DNA of 64,000 bases from Dryomyza anilis (lineage: Eukaryota; Arthropoda; Insecta; Diptera; Dryomyzidae), in assembly GCA_951804985.1 (NCBI GenBank), contig OX638130.1, positions 130,523,593-130,587,592 on the forward strand, read 5' to 3'. Shown here piece after piece: positions 47,992 through 58,390 of the stretch. Position 1 is the stretch's first letter, and each line of letters opens with the position of its first letter. The notes below the pieces were generated by a model. The model worked only from the letters and a program-made list of their open reading frames with translations. It was not told the DNA's origin and searched no databases. A program made the translations under genes and the position numbers.

Positions 47992-48423
47992 TATATCCAA
48001 ACGTAAAAGCAACGCAATATGATTTTGAAAAAAAAATCTATTTTAATAAAAAGCTCCAATTTTCGTCTAAAAATTTGAAACGTAATAATTTTCCAAAGAA
48101 AACTGTTTGTTGTACTAATTTTCTGTGATATTTTGAGAACATTATAATATTCGTTATTTAAGTTAAAATGAAATCGTATTCGTTTAAAAGTGATATATAA
48201 TTTTTTTCGTAAGACAATTTTAATATAATAGTTTTCGTAAGGGGCGTCGATATGTACTTCACAATTACCTGATGGAATGTCATCGAAGCTGTATCTATGA
48301 ATGATGCTTGTATTAAAATGTCATCCATATTTAGCAGGGCAAAAATGCTATCGGTCATCAATGGTCCGACATGGCATATGTGAAGCATAGAGAAATCATT
48401 GATGACATTTCCCACTGGGGTAT

Positions 48424-50640
48424 GGTATACCATGTATGTGACTTAACTTTCCCCATTCTTTATTAAAATATTTGTGTGGCAAAATTTATGTCTTATGTCG
48501 TTTTAGAGAAGAAAAAAAATGATAAACAAAAGGTTTTTGAAGATTCTACAGAATTTTTTTAAATTGAAGTTATTAACTGTCACTGTGTCTTTTAAAAAAT
48601 GATCAATGAATTACTCCAATAAAGACATCAAAAAAAAATAATCTTACTATTATCAGTATTGGAAATTTACGGTATTAAGGCAGACAACATGGACGGTTAA
48701 GTTGGTCATATAACAGGGTAAAAATACCATGCTCCCGATCATGAACATAGCAGAATTTCTACTAAGTATTATCGTTTTTATTTAATCCTTAAAACTATTT
48801 TAAGGATGTTTTCTTTAAACCTTTTTTTTAATAACATCCAACATTAAACTTCACATATTTTACCAAATTTCGCTCAAAATTCAATTTTTTACTAAAAATT
48901 AAATTTTTCACAAAAATTCAATTTTTCACTAAAAATTTTATTTTTCACTAAATATTTCAATTCACTAATTCTTGTGTATTTATAGATCTATTGTCTTCTA
49001 TGGTAATTTCGGACTTTTTTTAATCTTATCTTTATTTATGTCGTATTTTTGTCATAGTTATGAGTAAAATTAAATTTTGGTCTAAGTGAATATCACAAAC
49101 TTTGAAAAACAAGAAAGTGCAAAAAAAAGTTTAAATAAATATTGCACCCTGAACTACTAGCATTGACAGCACCACTGCCAGCACACAGCGTGATTGTGTT
49201 GCTAATTAGGAACGAGACGACGGCAAAAGTTTCTGACAGTGCTCTCCAGGTGTTATCATGGTACTCAATATGTACCTTCTGATAAGTCAAAACGCCAACG
49301 CCAGTAGGCAACGAAAATGAACTGCTGGGAAGTTGTTTTTCATTCGACTGCATGTGAACGAATTAAATAAAATCTTCACGAAAAAGTGGAAGCGTCGAAA
49401 TTAAGTTCAAACAATTGAGAAAACAACAATGTATAGGTATTGCGAACAAAAACAATTTACCAAAGATTTGCCGAAAACATAAAATGAACCACACACCAAC
49501 AATACTGACGATGGCCATAAAACTCGAAGTATTCGTGGAAAACAGACAGCAGCTGGAGTAGGCTAGCAACTGGCCGACTGGAATTTGCGTTGCACAGTTC
49601 TGTAGTATTGAGTTTTTGTTCTTCATGTCCTTATAACTTTATTTAGGCTCCCATTCTTCATTCGTATAGTTTTCATTGAGGTTTTTATTATTTCTTGACT
49701 TCACTTTGTACGTGATGTGAAACGGCTATAAGCCGCATACCACCAACTACCGAGTAGTCATGGCCACAAATGCAAACCACGAACGATGTCAATTCCGCCG
49801 CCCATCACCGGAAATTAGTAAATTTGTCACACTTCGTCCTGCTATCGCTGTTTATGAAGTTGGATCACATAAGTCGAGAACAACCAAAGAGGCGACAGCA
49901 CCTGTCAAATACACTTGCTACTAACTGATGCTACTACGTTATAACTTATAATATTGGCAAATAAGTGGGGGTAGTCTTCAAAAGTGTCAAGTGCGACATA
50001 GTTGTACGACTTGTACGACTAAATGCTATTTTCAAAATATATTCAAATATTTAAAACGTTCCAGGATATATTCTATATTTGTCTCAAAAAACCATTTGAC
50101 TATAGAATAATGAAAAATATATGATACACTGTAAAAAAACTCAAAAAAATTAAAATAGAATGTTTTATAGATCCTTTATAAAAAAAAATACATAATTTTT
50201 TGAATAAATAAAAGTTGACATAAATAACGATACCATTTTAGAAAGGTCCGTTTTTTATTTGGGATATTACAAAATTCAAAAATGTTCAAGTATAAACTTG
50301 ATAAGGATTGTAAGGTTATAACATGGTTTAATTATGCTAAGAATATTGAATAGGAGCCACCGATCTGGACTACAATTTAAGAGGAAATAAATTCAGATGT
50401 ACCGTACTTTTAAACAGAGTCCGAAAATATCCTCTTCAGAAGCATTCAACTTTTGAAAATTGAATTTATTGCTGATGTTAGTAAAAAATTTCTAAAAAAA
50501 TATAAAATTTTGTTTCTCACCGCCCTCTTTGTCCCAATTAGGTGCATCTTGGTTCTAATCGAATAACACTCGTTATGAATTTCAGCCCCAAATAAATCAA
50601 TGAACGTAAAATTAAGAAATATATTTAAATTAAAAACAAA
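48424..50640. other. Unique spacer, no gene supported
   Basis: AT-rich DNA with 'aaaattcaatttttcactaa' repeats (48,870-48,960). Minus-strand open frames at 49,093-49,353 and 49,363-49,626 have hydrophobic stretches but no family resemblance and no clear splice sites. Confidence 0.45.
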
Positions 50641-50678
50641 TTAAAGAAATACCCGAAACTTTTAATTGCATATTGTAA

Positions 50679-50684
50679 TTTATT
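50679..50684 (-). terminator. AATAAA polyadenylation signal of the small minus-strand gene
   Basis: Reads ggAATAAAtt on the minus strand, about 200 bases beyond the stop codon at 50,884, with a mixed-composition 3' leader between them. Confidence 0.45.
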
Positions 50685-50883
50685 CCAACTGAATATTTTG
50701 CCAACGCACAGAATTTATAATTAGCGTAAACAATTATGGCCGATGTCAGTCACCACAAACCACTGCGGCGCTGAATTCTAAATCGAACAATCGCTGTTAT
50801 CGCCACCCTCGCCAAAGCCAAAATGTCCCAAAATACTTAAAGCAATTTGTGTTTTCGCGCCTTCGAACATGGGCCTCGGCAGT

Positions 50884-51066
50884 TTAAACTACAGGTTCAG
50901 GCGCGCCGCCGAGTTTGCTCTTCCTGCCCAAATATTTGCCGGTCGGTCCCTTGTGTCCCTGCTTTGTGTGACGATGCTGGTGTTTGGCTAATTTGAAGCC
51001 AAGTGTTTGCAATCGTTCAGAGACAACAAATGGCTGTTGTTGGTGCTGCTCGAAAACGCAATACAT
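50884..51066 (-). CDS. Small uncharacterised protein, 60 residues
   Basis: A single open frame on the minus strand, MYCVFEQHQQQPFVVSER at the start and YLGRKSKLGGAPEPVV at the end. It is highly basic in its second half (HQHRHTKQGHK...GRKSK), with no signal peptide or membrane segment. Codon choice is varied and GC-rich for this region, unlike the AT-driven chance frames around it. It is followed by a normal-looking 3' leader with AATAAA about 200 bases downstream. About 120 bases upstream of the ATG is 'ctatcgatg', seven of eight bases of the insect DRE core promoter motif TATCGATA. I do not recognise the family, and function is unknown. A terminal exon of a larger gene is the main alternative. 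Confidence 0.5.
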   Translation of the reverse strand: MYCVFEQHQQQPFVVSERLQTLGFKLAKHQHRHTKQGHKGPTGKYLGRKSKLGGAPEPVV

Positions 51067-51743
51067 GACGAAATATTCTGACCGACTATTGTTGATGTGC
51101 TTATCTTAAATATAAAGCCATAAAATACACTTGATCACCATCCCCGCACGAGAATGGGGCTCTGTAAAATGCGCGGTTTCAATTTACATCGATAGTGTTT
51201 TTAACCGAACACCGTTCAAAATACTACCTAAATTATGGTCACGAAAATGAACGTCTAATATGATTTATAAAATTCTGTGATAAATGTTCTTCGCATAGTC
51301 TGCGTAATATTGAAGAACACTTTTTTCTGTCATTGAGGGTAAATTATAAAATTGATGTAACAATAATACACCGAAAGAAATAGTGTTGTGAATTATACAA
51401 AATTTTTGTTTTTGTTTTGAACTGTGCAGTTCTGCTAAATATTTTTAATTTTTAAATACATTTGTATTTATTTGACTTAATTTTGCTACACGATGTATTA
51501 TATTTCTATTTTTATATATTGTGTTTAATTTTCTTTTATTTTTTTATTTCAAGTTAGTGGACACACGACGACAGTACTGCAAAAGTAATTTCGTCGTGCA
51601 GTTATTAACGAAACTCATTTCGTTATCTGAAAATTCGTTTGTTATAATTATACAAAAACTGTACTATAAACTGTACTACATTATTTGAAGTGTGTGCAAG
51701 AAACGACCGACCACTGAGATTTTGAACAGGAACAGGTATCGTA

Positions 51744-52054
51744 GCCGCGGTAGCTCAGTGGTTTGTGCGTTGGACTGCGAGTCGAAAAGTCCCCGGTTCA
51801 AGCCTGGACTGGGACTAACAACATCTTTTCATAGAAGCATTTTTCTATACCGCGCTACCTCTCGGCAGTAAATGGCGAGAGGTACGAAAGTAAAACATTG
51901 CCTATGAAAAGCTCTCACCCACCGTTCGGATTCGGAAATAAACTGTAGGTCCCACCACTTTGAGTACAAATATAACACGCACAGCTCAAAATGGTGAGAG
52001 AGCTCGGCCGAAGTTATTATAGGACTGTAGTGCCAAACTATTATTATTATTATA
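51744..52054 (+). mobile_element. tRNA-derived SINE with a tRNA-Phe-like head
   Basis: The first 72 bases follow a tRNA: 'gccgcgg', A box TAGCTCAGTGG (51,751-51,761), 'gttggactgcgag' anticodon arm with the conserved T before the anticodon position, and B box GGTTCAAGCC (51,795-51,804). The words GCCG, TAGCTCAGT, GCGTTrGACTG, AAA-GTCCCcGGTTCAA agree with metazoan tRNA-Phe. The acceptor stem does not close, so it is not a functional tRNA. An unrelated body of about 235 bp follows ('accgcgctacctctcggcag') and a (TAT)n tail at 52,039-52,054. Internal A and B boxes would allow RNA polymerase III transcription. No clear target duplication is seen. Confidence 0.82.
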
Positions 52055-52221
52055 AAACACAACCAAAGAATCTAATCAAAAGTATATAGAAAAATCATTT
52101 TGACATAATATATAACTATATAAATAATTACAGAATGTAGTAAAAATAAATGATTATGTAACAATATTTTTAAATTTTTTTTTACAAAGTTAAATAAGTA
52201 CGGAATATAGTAAAAATAAAT

Positions 52222-52512
52222 ACATATCGTCGTTGTAGAACGATAAGTCACCAAATACATTTTCAAAATGCCAAATATTCATTTACAAAAATCTTTATAA
52301 ATCTGTTAGTTTTTAATCGATGATCTCAAATTTATTACCACATGATAAGAAGATGTAAATCTATTAGTTGATTTTTCAACTTAATAAATGCGTCAATTAC
52401 TTTTTTAAATATTTATCAACAAACTCGAAAATTTAGTTAGTTTAGTTATGTTATTAAGTTTAGTTATGTAAAAATGTATTTGGTGACTTTTCGATCTACA
52501 TCGACAATATGT
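52222..52512. mobile_element. Inner palindromic element, about 290 bp
   Basis: 'acatatcgtcgttgtagaac' at 52,222 is mirrored by 'gatctacatcgacaatatgt' ending 52,512. Both continue inward with 'aagtcaccaaatacattttt'-like sequence. The left two thirds recur at 61,975-62,185. Confidence 0.75.
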
Positions 52513-53065
52513 AGTTATCTGTTTACATTTTTCAATTTAAATAACTACACATTTTGTAAAAATAAATACAGATGTAAGAATAAATCTACACATGTTTGGA
52601 CGTATAAATAAAGACAAAATGTAGTTTATTGAAGACAACTGTATTTAATAATTGTTTAGAAATGCATTATGTAGTTATTTTCCATAGAAAAACCACTACA
52701 CATATTAAGTAAAAACAAATACATTTGCTTTTTGCTCGTAAATCAAATACGTATGTATTTATTTCAACGAAATGTGTATTTATTTTGAATACAATATTTT
52801 TTTCGGTGTATGAATTGTTCTTTAATATAAAGTATAATTGATTCGATGTACATAATTAAATTATAGATTTGTATTATATTATGGTATGGTATGTTTTTCA
52901 GTGTGCGAGTGAACAATTTTCCATTAATTGCGGCATTTGTACCAAAGATTTTAATAGAATTCATGGTGTGGTTTGGTGGGGTGTCTATGAGTAAGTATTA
53001 CACATAGGGTTTATTTTCAAGTAACAGCTTGTCGTAAATTGAAATGAAATAAATATAAAAATGTA

Positions 53066-53284
53066 CACCCAGAAAAAATTCCCTCAAATCCCATTAAAAT
53101 TCGTCAATGGGACAATTATTAATTTAGTAGTATACAAAAAATAAATCATATCATATAAACTCAATGGCAATGTCATTGTATTTTTTAGTATTTAATAGTA
53201 TTTTCCAATTAAAATAATAATTTATCCTATTGACTATTTTTAATAGTAAAAACCTATTGGCTAAATAGTATTTTTTTCTGGGTG
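53066..53284. mobile_element. 219-bp MITE, ends CACCCAGAAAAAA, TA duplication (copy 1)
   Basis: The ends 'cacccagaaaaaat' and 'ttttttctgggtg' are inverted, with TA on both sides (53,064-53,065 and 53,285-53,286). The interior has 'aaactcaatggcaatgtcat' and two 'aatagtatttt' tracts. A second copy of nearly equal length is at 60,188-60,407. Confidence 0.9.
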
Positions 53285-53286
53285 TA

Positions 53287-55064
53287 GGTATGATAAACAG
53301 CCATAAATGTAGGAGTTTTTATATGTGTAAACAAATATATAATATCGCAGAATTATTCATTTTTTATTACATAAATAATACTATGAAAATTTAAAGAATT
53401 TTAGTTATTAACTGTGGAATTTTGCTGTCTAAAAAAACATCTGTGTATTAACCAATCTTTAAATGATTACTAATCATTATAAATTTGTACATCAATATGA
53501 TAAGATATTATATACCAATTACCATTTTTATTATATGAAAAATTTCAATCATTAAGAAATAATGGTAACTTTTTATGTTTTTTAATCTCAATCTTGAGAA
53601 TCAATATTACAATTTTTGTAACCATTAATACTATGAATTGTTCTTCATTACAATGAATCTTTAATGAAAGATGAAAAATATATTTCTGTGGACCATTAAA
53701 AATTCTCAGTGTTAGGTGCATCAGTATCAAATTCTTAGATCGCTGTCATATTGGCAGCAGTCAAATGCATTCAAATAATGCTCTTGATAAAATCTACACC
53801 ATAATTACGTTAATTGAAAATATTTGTATTTATTTAAACACATCGCATAATGTGGCAAACTGTGTTGCAAAACTTCTAATTTGCAAAATTTTGAAACAAC
53901 AAAAATAAAAGAAAAAAAACAGACAAACTACTATTTGCGATCCATAGCAATAGCTATGTTTATCAAGTAAGTGCGAGTGAATTGTGGCAATAAACCAACC
54001 AGGGCCATAAGTGCAACAAGAACAGTCAGAGACCCACTGGCAGTGAATGGTGAGCGAAAGAAAGAGAGAGACGCACGACAACAAAGAATGCACTGCAATT
54101 AAAGAAATCCAACTAAATGTAAAGAACTTTTTGGATATCTCAATAATTAAACACCCAAACACCCAGTGGCAGGAGTGACGGGTGTGACTAGAGTCGCTAT
54201 GCAGTCAGCAGTCAGGTCTCGTCGTGCGGATTTTGCTTATTTTCATTTTAATTTGCATCCATCTGCTGAAATCTACTAAAATTCTAGTGCAATATTTGGA
54301 AGCAAGACTTGGGTATTATTTTATGTCTCACATAATAAACGAAGTAATTTCAAGTTTTGAGTCGTGTTTTGCATGCGAATGTAATGCGTTGTCCGTCCAC
54401 GCTCGGCTGGCGAAATGTGGCTGGCTGTATGTTGAAAGGATAATTAAAAAGTTCCTTACTGCATTTCGTTTTTTGTTGGTTTATATGGTTTTCTGCCTTT
54501 TATTGCGGTGACCAACAAATGGTTGATAGTTTCAAAATGTGCGAATGAAAACATTTTACACCGTTCAACAACCTAGTCTGTGCGTTATAACATGTAATAT
54601 TTTTGAAGAAATATCCAATAAAAATAGAAAATAATCCAATAAAAAACAAGAGCAAAAAATATATATTTCTACACTTAATACGAATTTGTTTGACAATTGG
54701 GACATTTTGAGCCAATTTGTGTAGAAGGGTTAAGGGAAATCGTTTGTGTTAAATTGTGCAGCAAAGTCCCAAATAAATAAAGTTATATAATGTAATTTAA
54801 ATAAATTAAGGAATAACTTATAATGAACAATTTTTGATGAATTATTTTATATAAAATTTGAAATATTTAAATTTTTTAAATTGCTTATATAACGAAGAAT
54901 AGCAAATGTTTTCATTATATTAGTTAATTTAATTTAATTGCTTTATTGCTTAATGAATGCAATTAATATAGGTTGCTAAATTTACGTCGATTATTATTTT
55001 TTGTATACTCCAATTTAAAAACCGTTTACTTCCAGCATCAGAAAATATAAATTTCGTGGTATTT
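53287..55064. other. AT-rich spacer, no gene supported
   Basis: It contains a fragment related to 28,054-28,260 (about 53,600-53,690). At 54,960-55,010 there is a 'gctaaatttacgtcgattat' fragment that matches the right end of the element at 55,899-56,400. Open frames, including a hydrophobic one at 54,224-54,511, show no domain. Confidence 0.45.
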
Positions 55065-55727
55065 TAACCAGGGACAAACACACTTTTGAATATCGGAGTC
55101 GGTCCCGAACATTTTATCCGGTTCTTTGCGGTCCTGGCAGGTTCCGATTCAGAGAATAAAATAGTACTAAAGTAAATTTTTGAATTATTTATAATATGGG
55201 ACCATAAAGAACCGGAACCGAAACCGATTTATAAAATGTGTAGAACCGGAATCAGGACCCACATAATTTTTTCTGGTTGGAACCGGAATCCGAAACCGAA
55301 ACCTCGATTTTTAAATTTTGTAACGAGAACCGGCACCGATATTCCAATGGTTTTAATCGCATTCTGGGACCGCAAAGAACCGGAATTGCAACCGGAACCG
55401 TTTCGATTTTTGAAACCGGAATAGGAACCGTCATTAAAAAAATGTGTGGAACCGGAATCGCAACCCATACAATTTTGGGTTGCGAAACAGAACCGGAACC
55501 GATATTCTAAAGGTTTATAATATTATTTTTCACGTTTTGCCTAGTTTTTCATGTGATTCCATGCTTTTTATGTGTTTTGTTGTGTCTCTTCGTGTCTTTC
55601 TATATTCCGTGTTTTATCGTGCTTCACGCACGGTGCCTTTAAATTTAGTCATCGGACTCGTGCGTGGCACCTTACGGCGTGCCCGTGCGTGTCCGTGCCA
55701 TCAAAAGCAGGCACGGGCCCATCTCTA
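55065..55727 (-). mobile_element. hAT-like 'gaaccggaaccg' element, reverse copy
   Basis: On the minus strand it starts at 55,727 with 'tagagatgggcccgtgcc'. It follows the 39,225 element through 'ggcacgg', 'cacgcacgag', 'atgactaaatttaaaggc' and 'gaagcacgata', then the 'aaccgg' tract. The opposite terminal repeat is not visible near 55,065, so that end is truncated or decayed. Confidence 0.75.
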
Positions 55728-55898
55728 GTTGAAACTGACATCATTTTCGTCCATATTTAACATACAAAATATCACCTTTGTTCAAATAGATCTTCGTGGG
55801 CATTAGCGATATAGTGATCATTTTTACCATGATGCAGAAATGATTGAATGATTACTCCAATCATGTTGTCACAAGTGACATTGTTAAAGAAATCGTTA

Positions 55899-56400
55899 CA
55901 CAGAAAAAAATATAAAAAAATATATGTGAAAATATAGCAAAAAATTTGATCAATACAATTAATTTTTAATTGATTCATCGTCGATACGACCTTTAATTGA
56001 ATTGATAAAATATTAATTAATACATTAACAAAAAATAAACAAAAAGTGTTATCAATATAATTAAATTATTTGCTGAAACGACTATAGAATAATTATTGTA
56101 TTGATGAAAAATTCATCATCATAAAATGTGTTATGTGCTTTCACAAGAATTTATATCATTTATTTAATTAACTGAATGAGAATTATAAAGACTGTGAAGA
56201 TAATAAAAATATTTTTAAAACATCGCCAATACCAATTAAATAGTTTGCTATTTACGCAAAGTCCATAATTGGTATATTTTTGAAAGCAAATCACATTTTT
56301 AGCGAATGTGTGTGCTAAATACATTAGAACTCTTGCTAGATCAGTAAATGGTACACAATTATTTATGGTTGCTGTATTTACGTCGATTATTTTTTCTGTG
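55899..56400. mobile_element. 502-bp AT-rich MITE, ends CACAGAAAAAA, TA duplication
   Basis: 'cacagaaaaaaatata' at 55,899 and 'attattttttctgtg' ending 56,400 are inverted, with TA flanks at 55,897-55,898 and 56,401-56,402. It is related in end sequence to the CACCCAGAAAAAA family but differs inside. A relic of its right end is at about 54,970-55,010. Confidence 0.8.
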
Positions 56401-56402
56401 TA

Positions 56403-58084
56403 GATGATTGTTTCAATCACGTTTTCATTGGAAACATTAATGCAAAAGTGATTTATTTAAAGTGGTATTGTCAAATTAAATGCTAATTTAAAATAATTAT
56501 AAAGTTTTTTTTAACATAATTTATGCTTCTCGGTGTACCTACTGTGAAATCAGAGGCACATGCTACTCAAATGTACCAAATTAAAGGAAGTTCCCTGAAA
56601 CAAATATGAAATATGCAGAATTTAATAACTTCATAGATATTATTCCAACACAATGAAGAAAAACAATGAGCTACGTTTGTTCGCTTTGCATTCAGCACCA
56701 GCACACTCTGGACATTTGCTCACAAAACTTTTAGAGTCTTTAGACGGTGGTCAAAATAATTTTAAGGAAAATAAAATTTGAAATCAAACAAAACGCATTT
56801 TTGTTTCCATATTTGCTACAGATAACATAATATTGAAGATCTACTCAACCAAAATAAAACTTTTCAATATCATATTTTAAACAGTTAAGAGTTATGGCAT
56901 TTTAAAAGATTTAGTTATATGAAAGACATGTGGCACATCCTGCTGCCCAATGAGATAAATATTGACAATCTAAATCACGGAGCTGTGGCTAACTTAAGTA
57001 CGGGAGTGCATTTCGAGACTTTTTCCGACATTTATTTTCGATATTTTTGATTTCGTAAATGGTTTCTACATTTTTGTCTTTGATATTTTAATTTTTTGGG
57101 AGATCGGGAAATTTCGACTTAAAGTACCAAACTAAAAAAAGGTAAATATAAAAATATATATATGAGAAATTTATTTATTTTTATTTAGTAAATTGTCGTA
57201 TCATATCAAATATCATTGCTAAAACCTAAAAATTGCAAACGTTCATTATATGCAAACGTTTCTGGACACACTGTACATTAAAGAAATTAATAACTTTTGG
57301 GTAGAGTGCGGTAACAAACGCAACAGAATGAATTCCATTCTTCGGCAGTCTGCACTTTCTGAGATTTCAACCACAATCCGGAACCACTGTAGCCTGTGGG
57401 AAAAGTAAACTTCGTTGTTGTTTGTCCCATTTGTGCAGTGCATTGACAATGAGTTTCGTTACTGCGTTGAGATACAGTTTTCTTGCCACTTGCTGCAGCT
57501 TCCGGACGATCTTGTGCATAATTTGGCAACAGTTTTAAATGGCCAACAATGAAATGGCTCAAATTAAACCGTTTTGTGCTGCTGGGTAGCCTTTTTCTCT
57601 TTGCGTGATGACGTCCAAACTTCAGCCATTTTGCGAGATAAACCAAGTTAAATGCAAGTTTTGCTTATGCACTCCAGTTGGAGTTGGTCTAGATTCAAGA
57701 AGAAATAATCAAACTCAAGTTGTTATTGGATTGTGCTCGTGGCGGAAAATCATAATTAAAAAGTTGGTCCAGTCCCATGCCGCTTCCTCAAAGCCAGGTA
57801 CATTAGAAAGCGGTCTAAAGTGCGCCAAACTCAAGTTAAGCTAAACTTTCAGTAATTAAGAGCCAACTGAAATTGAAGAAAACTGAATGAAGTTTGGTTA
57901 AACTTAAATTAAAAGCCAGCACTAATCTACAAGATAAATGTTTGTATATTTTGGTTAAAAAGGGTTAATTACAAATTGAATGGTTTACATTTTAATATTC
58001 GATTTCTGAAATATAAAACTATGATTTGTTTAGTTATTTCTTAAATTAATATTTAAAATAAATTGAGTATAAGTATTTTTCGAA
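56403..58084. other. Spacer, no gene supported
   Basis: Mixed DNA. A minus-strand open frame of 119 codons (57,287-57,646) lies in the more GC-rich part but has no recognisable domain. It overlaps other open frames of similar length. Confidence 0.45.
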
Positions 58085-58390
58085 TGTTTTTAAATAAATA
58101 CATAATGTAGTACAGATAAATGCATATTTTGTAATATTTGTACACTTTTCTTGAAGGTGAAAACTACATAAAATAATACAAATAAAAGCATACGTAGTAA
58201 ATTAACTACATATTTCAGACCTATAAATAAAAACTTTATTATTTTCAATAAGTGTAATTTTTTGGAATTTTTGTATAGAAACGCAGCAAAACATTTTCCA
58301 AACAAAAAAACTATATCAATATAGTAAAAACAAATACATTGGTTTTTGGCGATGAATCAAATACATATGTATTTATTTTAAAGACATTTT
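58085..58390 (+). repeat. Fragment of the 51,369-52,808 element family (right part)
   Basis: 'gtaaaaacaaatacattggt', 'gaatcaaatacatatgtatt' and 'tatttattttaaa' follow the same order as 52,709-52,790. The left end is lost. Confidence 0.65.

Larger units (their letters stand above)
46340..48250. mobile_element. Inverted-repeat element (ends TCGACGCCCCTTACG) interrupted by an inverted copy of itself
   Basis: The terminal sequence 'tcgacgccccttacgaaaac' stands at 46,340 and, inverted, at 48,231-48,250. The flanks are TA on both sides (the wider flank ATAT is also shared). The element's two parts, 46,340-47,167 and about 47,992-48,250, join to about 1.08 kb. Between them lies 47,168-47,991, a reverse-complemented version of the same join. 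TA duplication and short ends fit a Tc1/mariner-like non-autonomous element. It has no transposase. Confidence 0.85.
46104..48423. mobile_element. Outer host element of a three-level transposon nest
   Basis: 'aaacgggaaatggcatcatt' at 46,111 and, reverse-complemented from 48,419, 'cagtgggaaatgtcatcaat' are imperfect inverted ends. Their inner neighbours are also alike (several 'gtcat' and 'cattgatga' words on both sides). The 46,340-48,250 element interrupts it; without that insert the host would be about 400 bp. It is non-coding. Its outer boundaries are known only to within a few bases. Confidence 0.65.
51369..52808. mobile_element. AT-rich inverted-repeat element (ends CACCGAAA), with nested insertions
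   Basis: The left end 'caccgaaagaaata' and the right end 'tatttttttcggtg' are inverted and flanked by TA (51,367-51,368 and 52,809-52,810). The length of 1,440 bp includes a SINE (51,744-52,054) and an inner palindromic element (52,222-52,512). The right third carries 'aaataaatacagatg'-like repeats and 'gtaaaaacaaatacatt', which recur at 58,085-58,390. Not coding. Confidence 0.75.

Noticed and set aside
51744..51815. A functional tRNA gene
   Set aside because: A and B boxes are good, but the acceptor stem does not close and an element body with a (TAT)n tail follows directly; related copies are clearly degenerate.
54224..54511. 95-codon hydrophobic open frame with a signal-like start
   Set aside because: Hydrophobic residues follow from T-rich DNA; no homology and no gene-like context.
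57287..57646. 119-codon minus-strand open frame
   Set aside because: No recognisable domain, and it competes with another frame in the same place; left as spacer.
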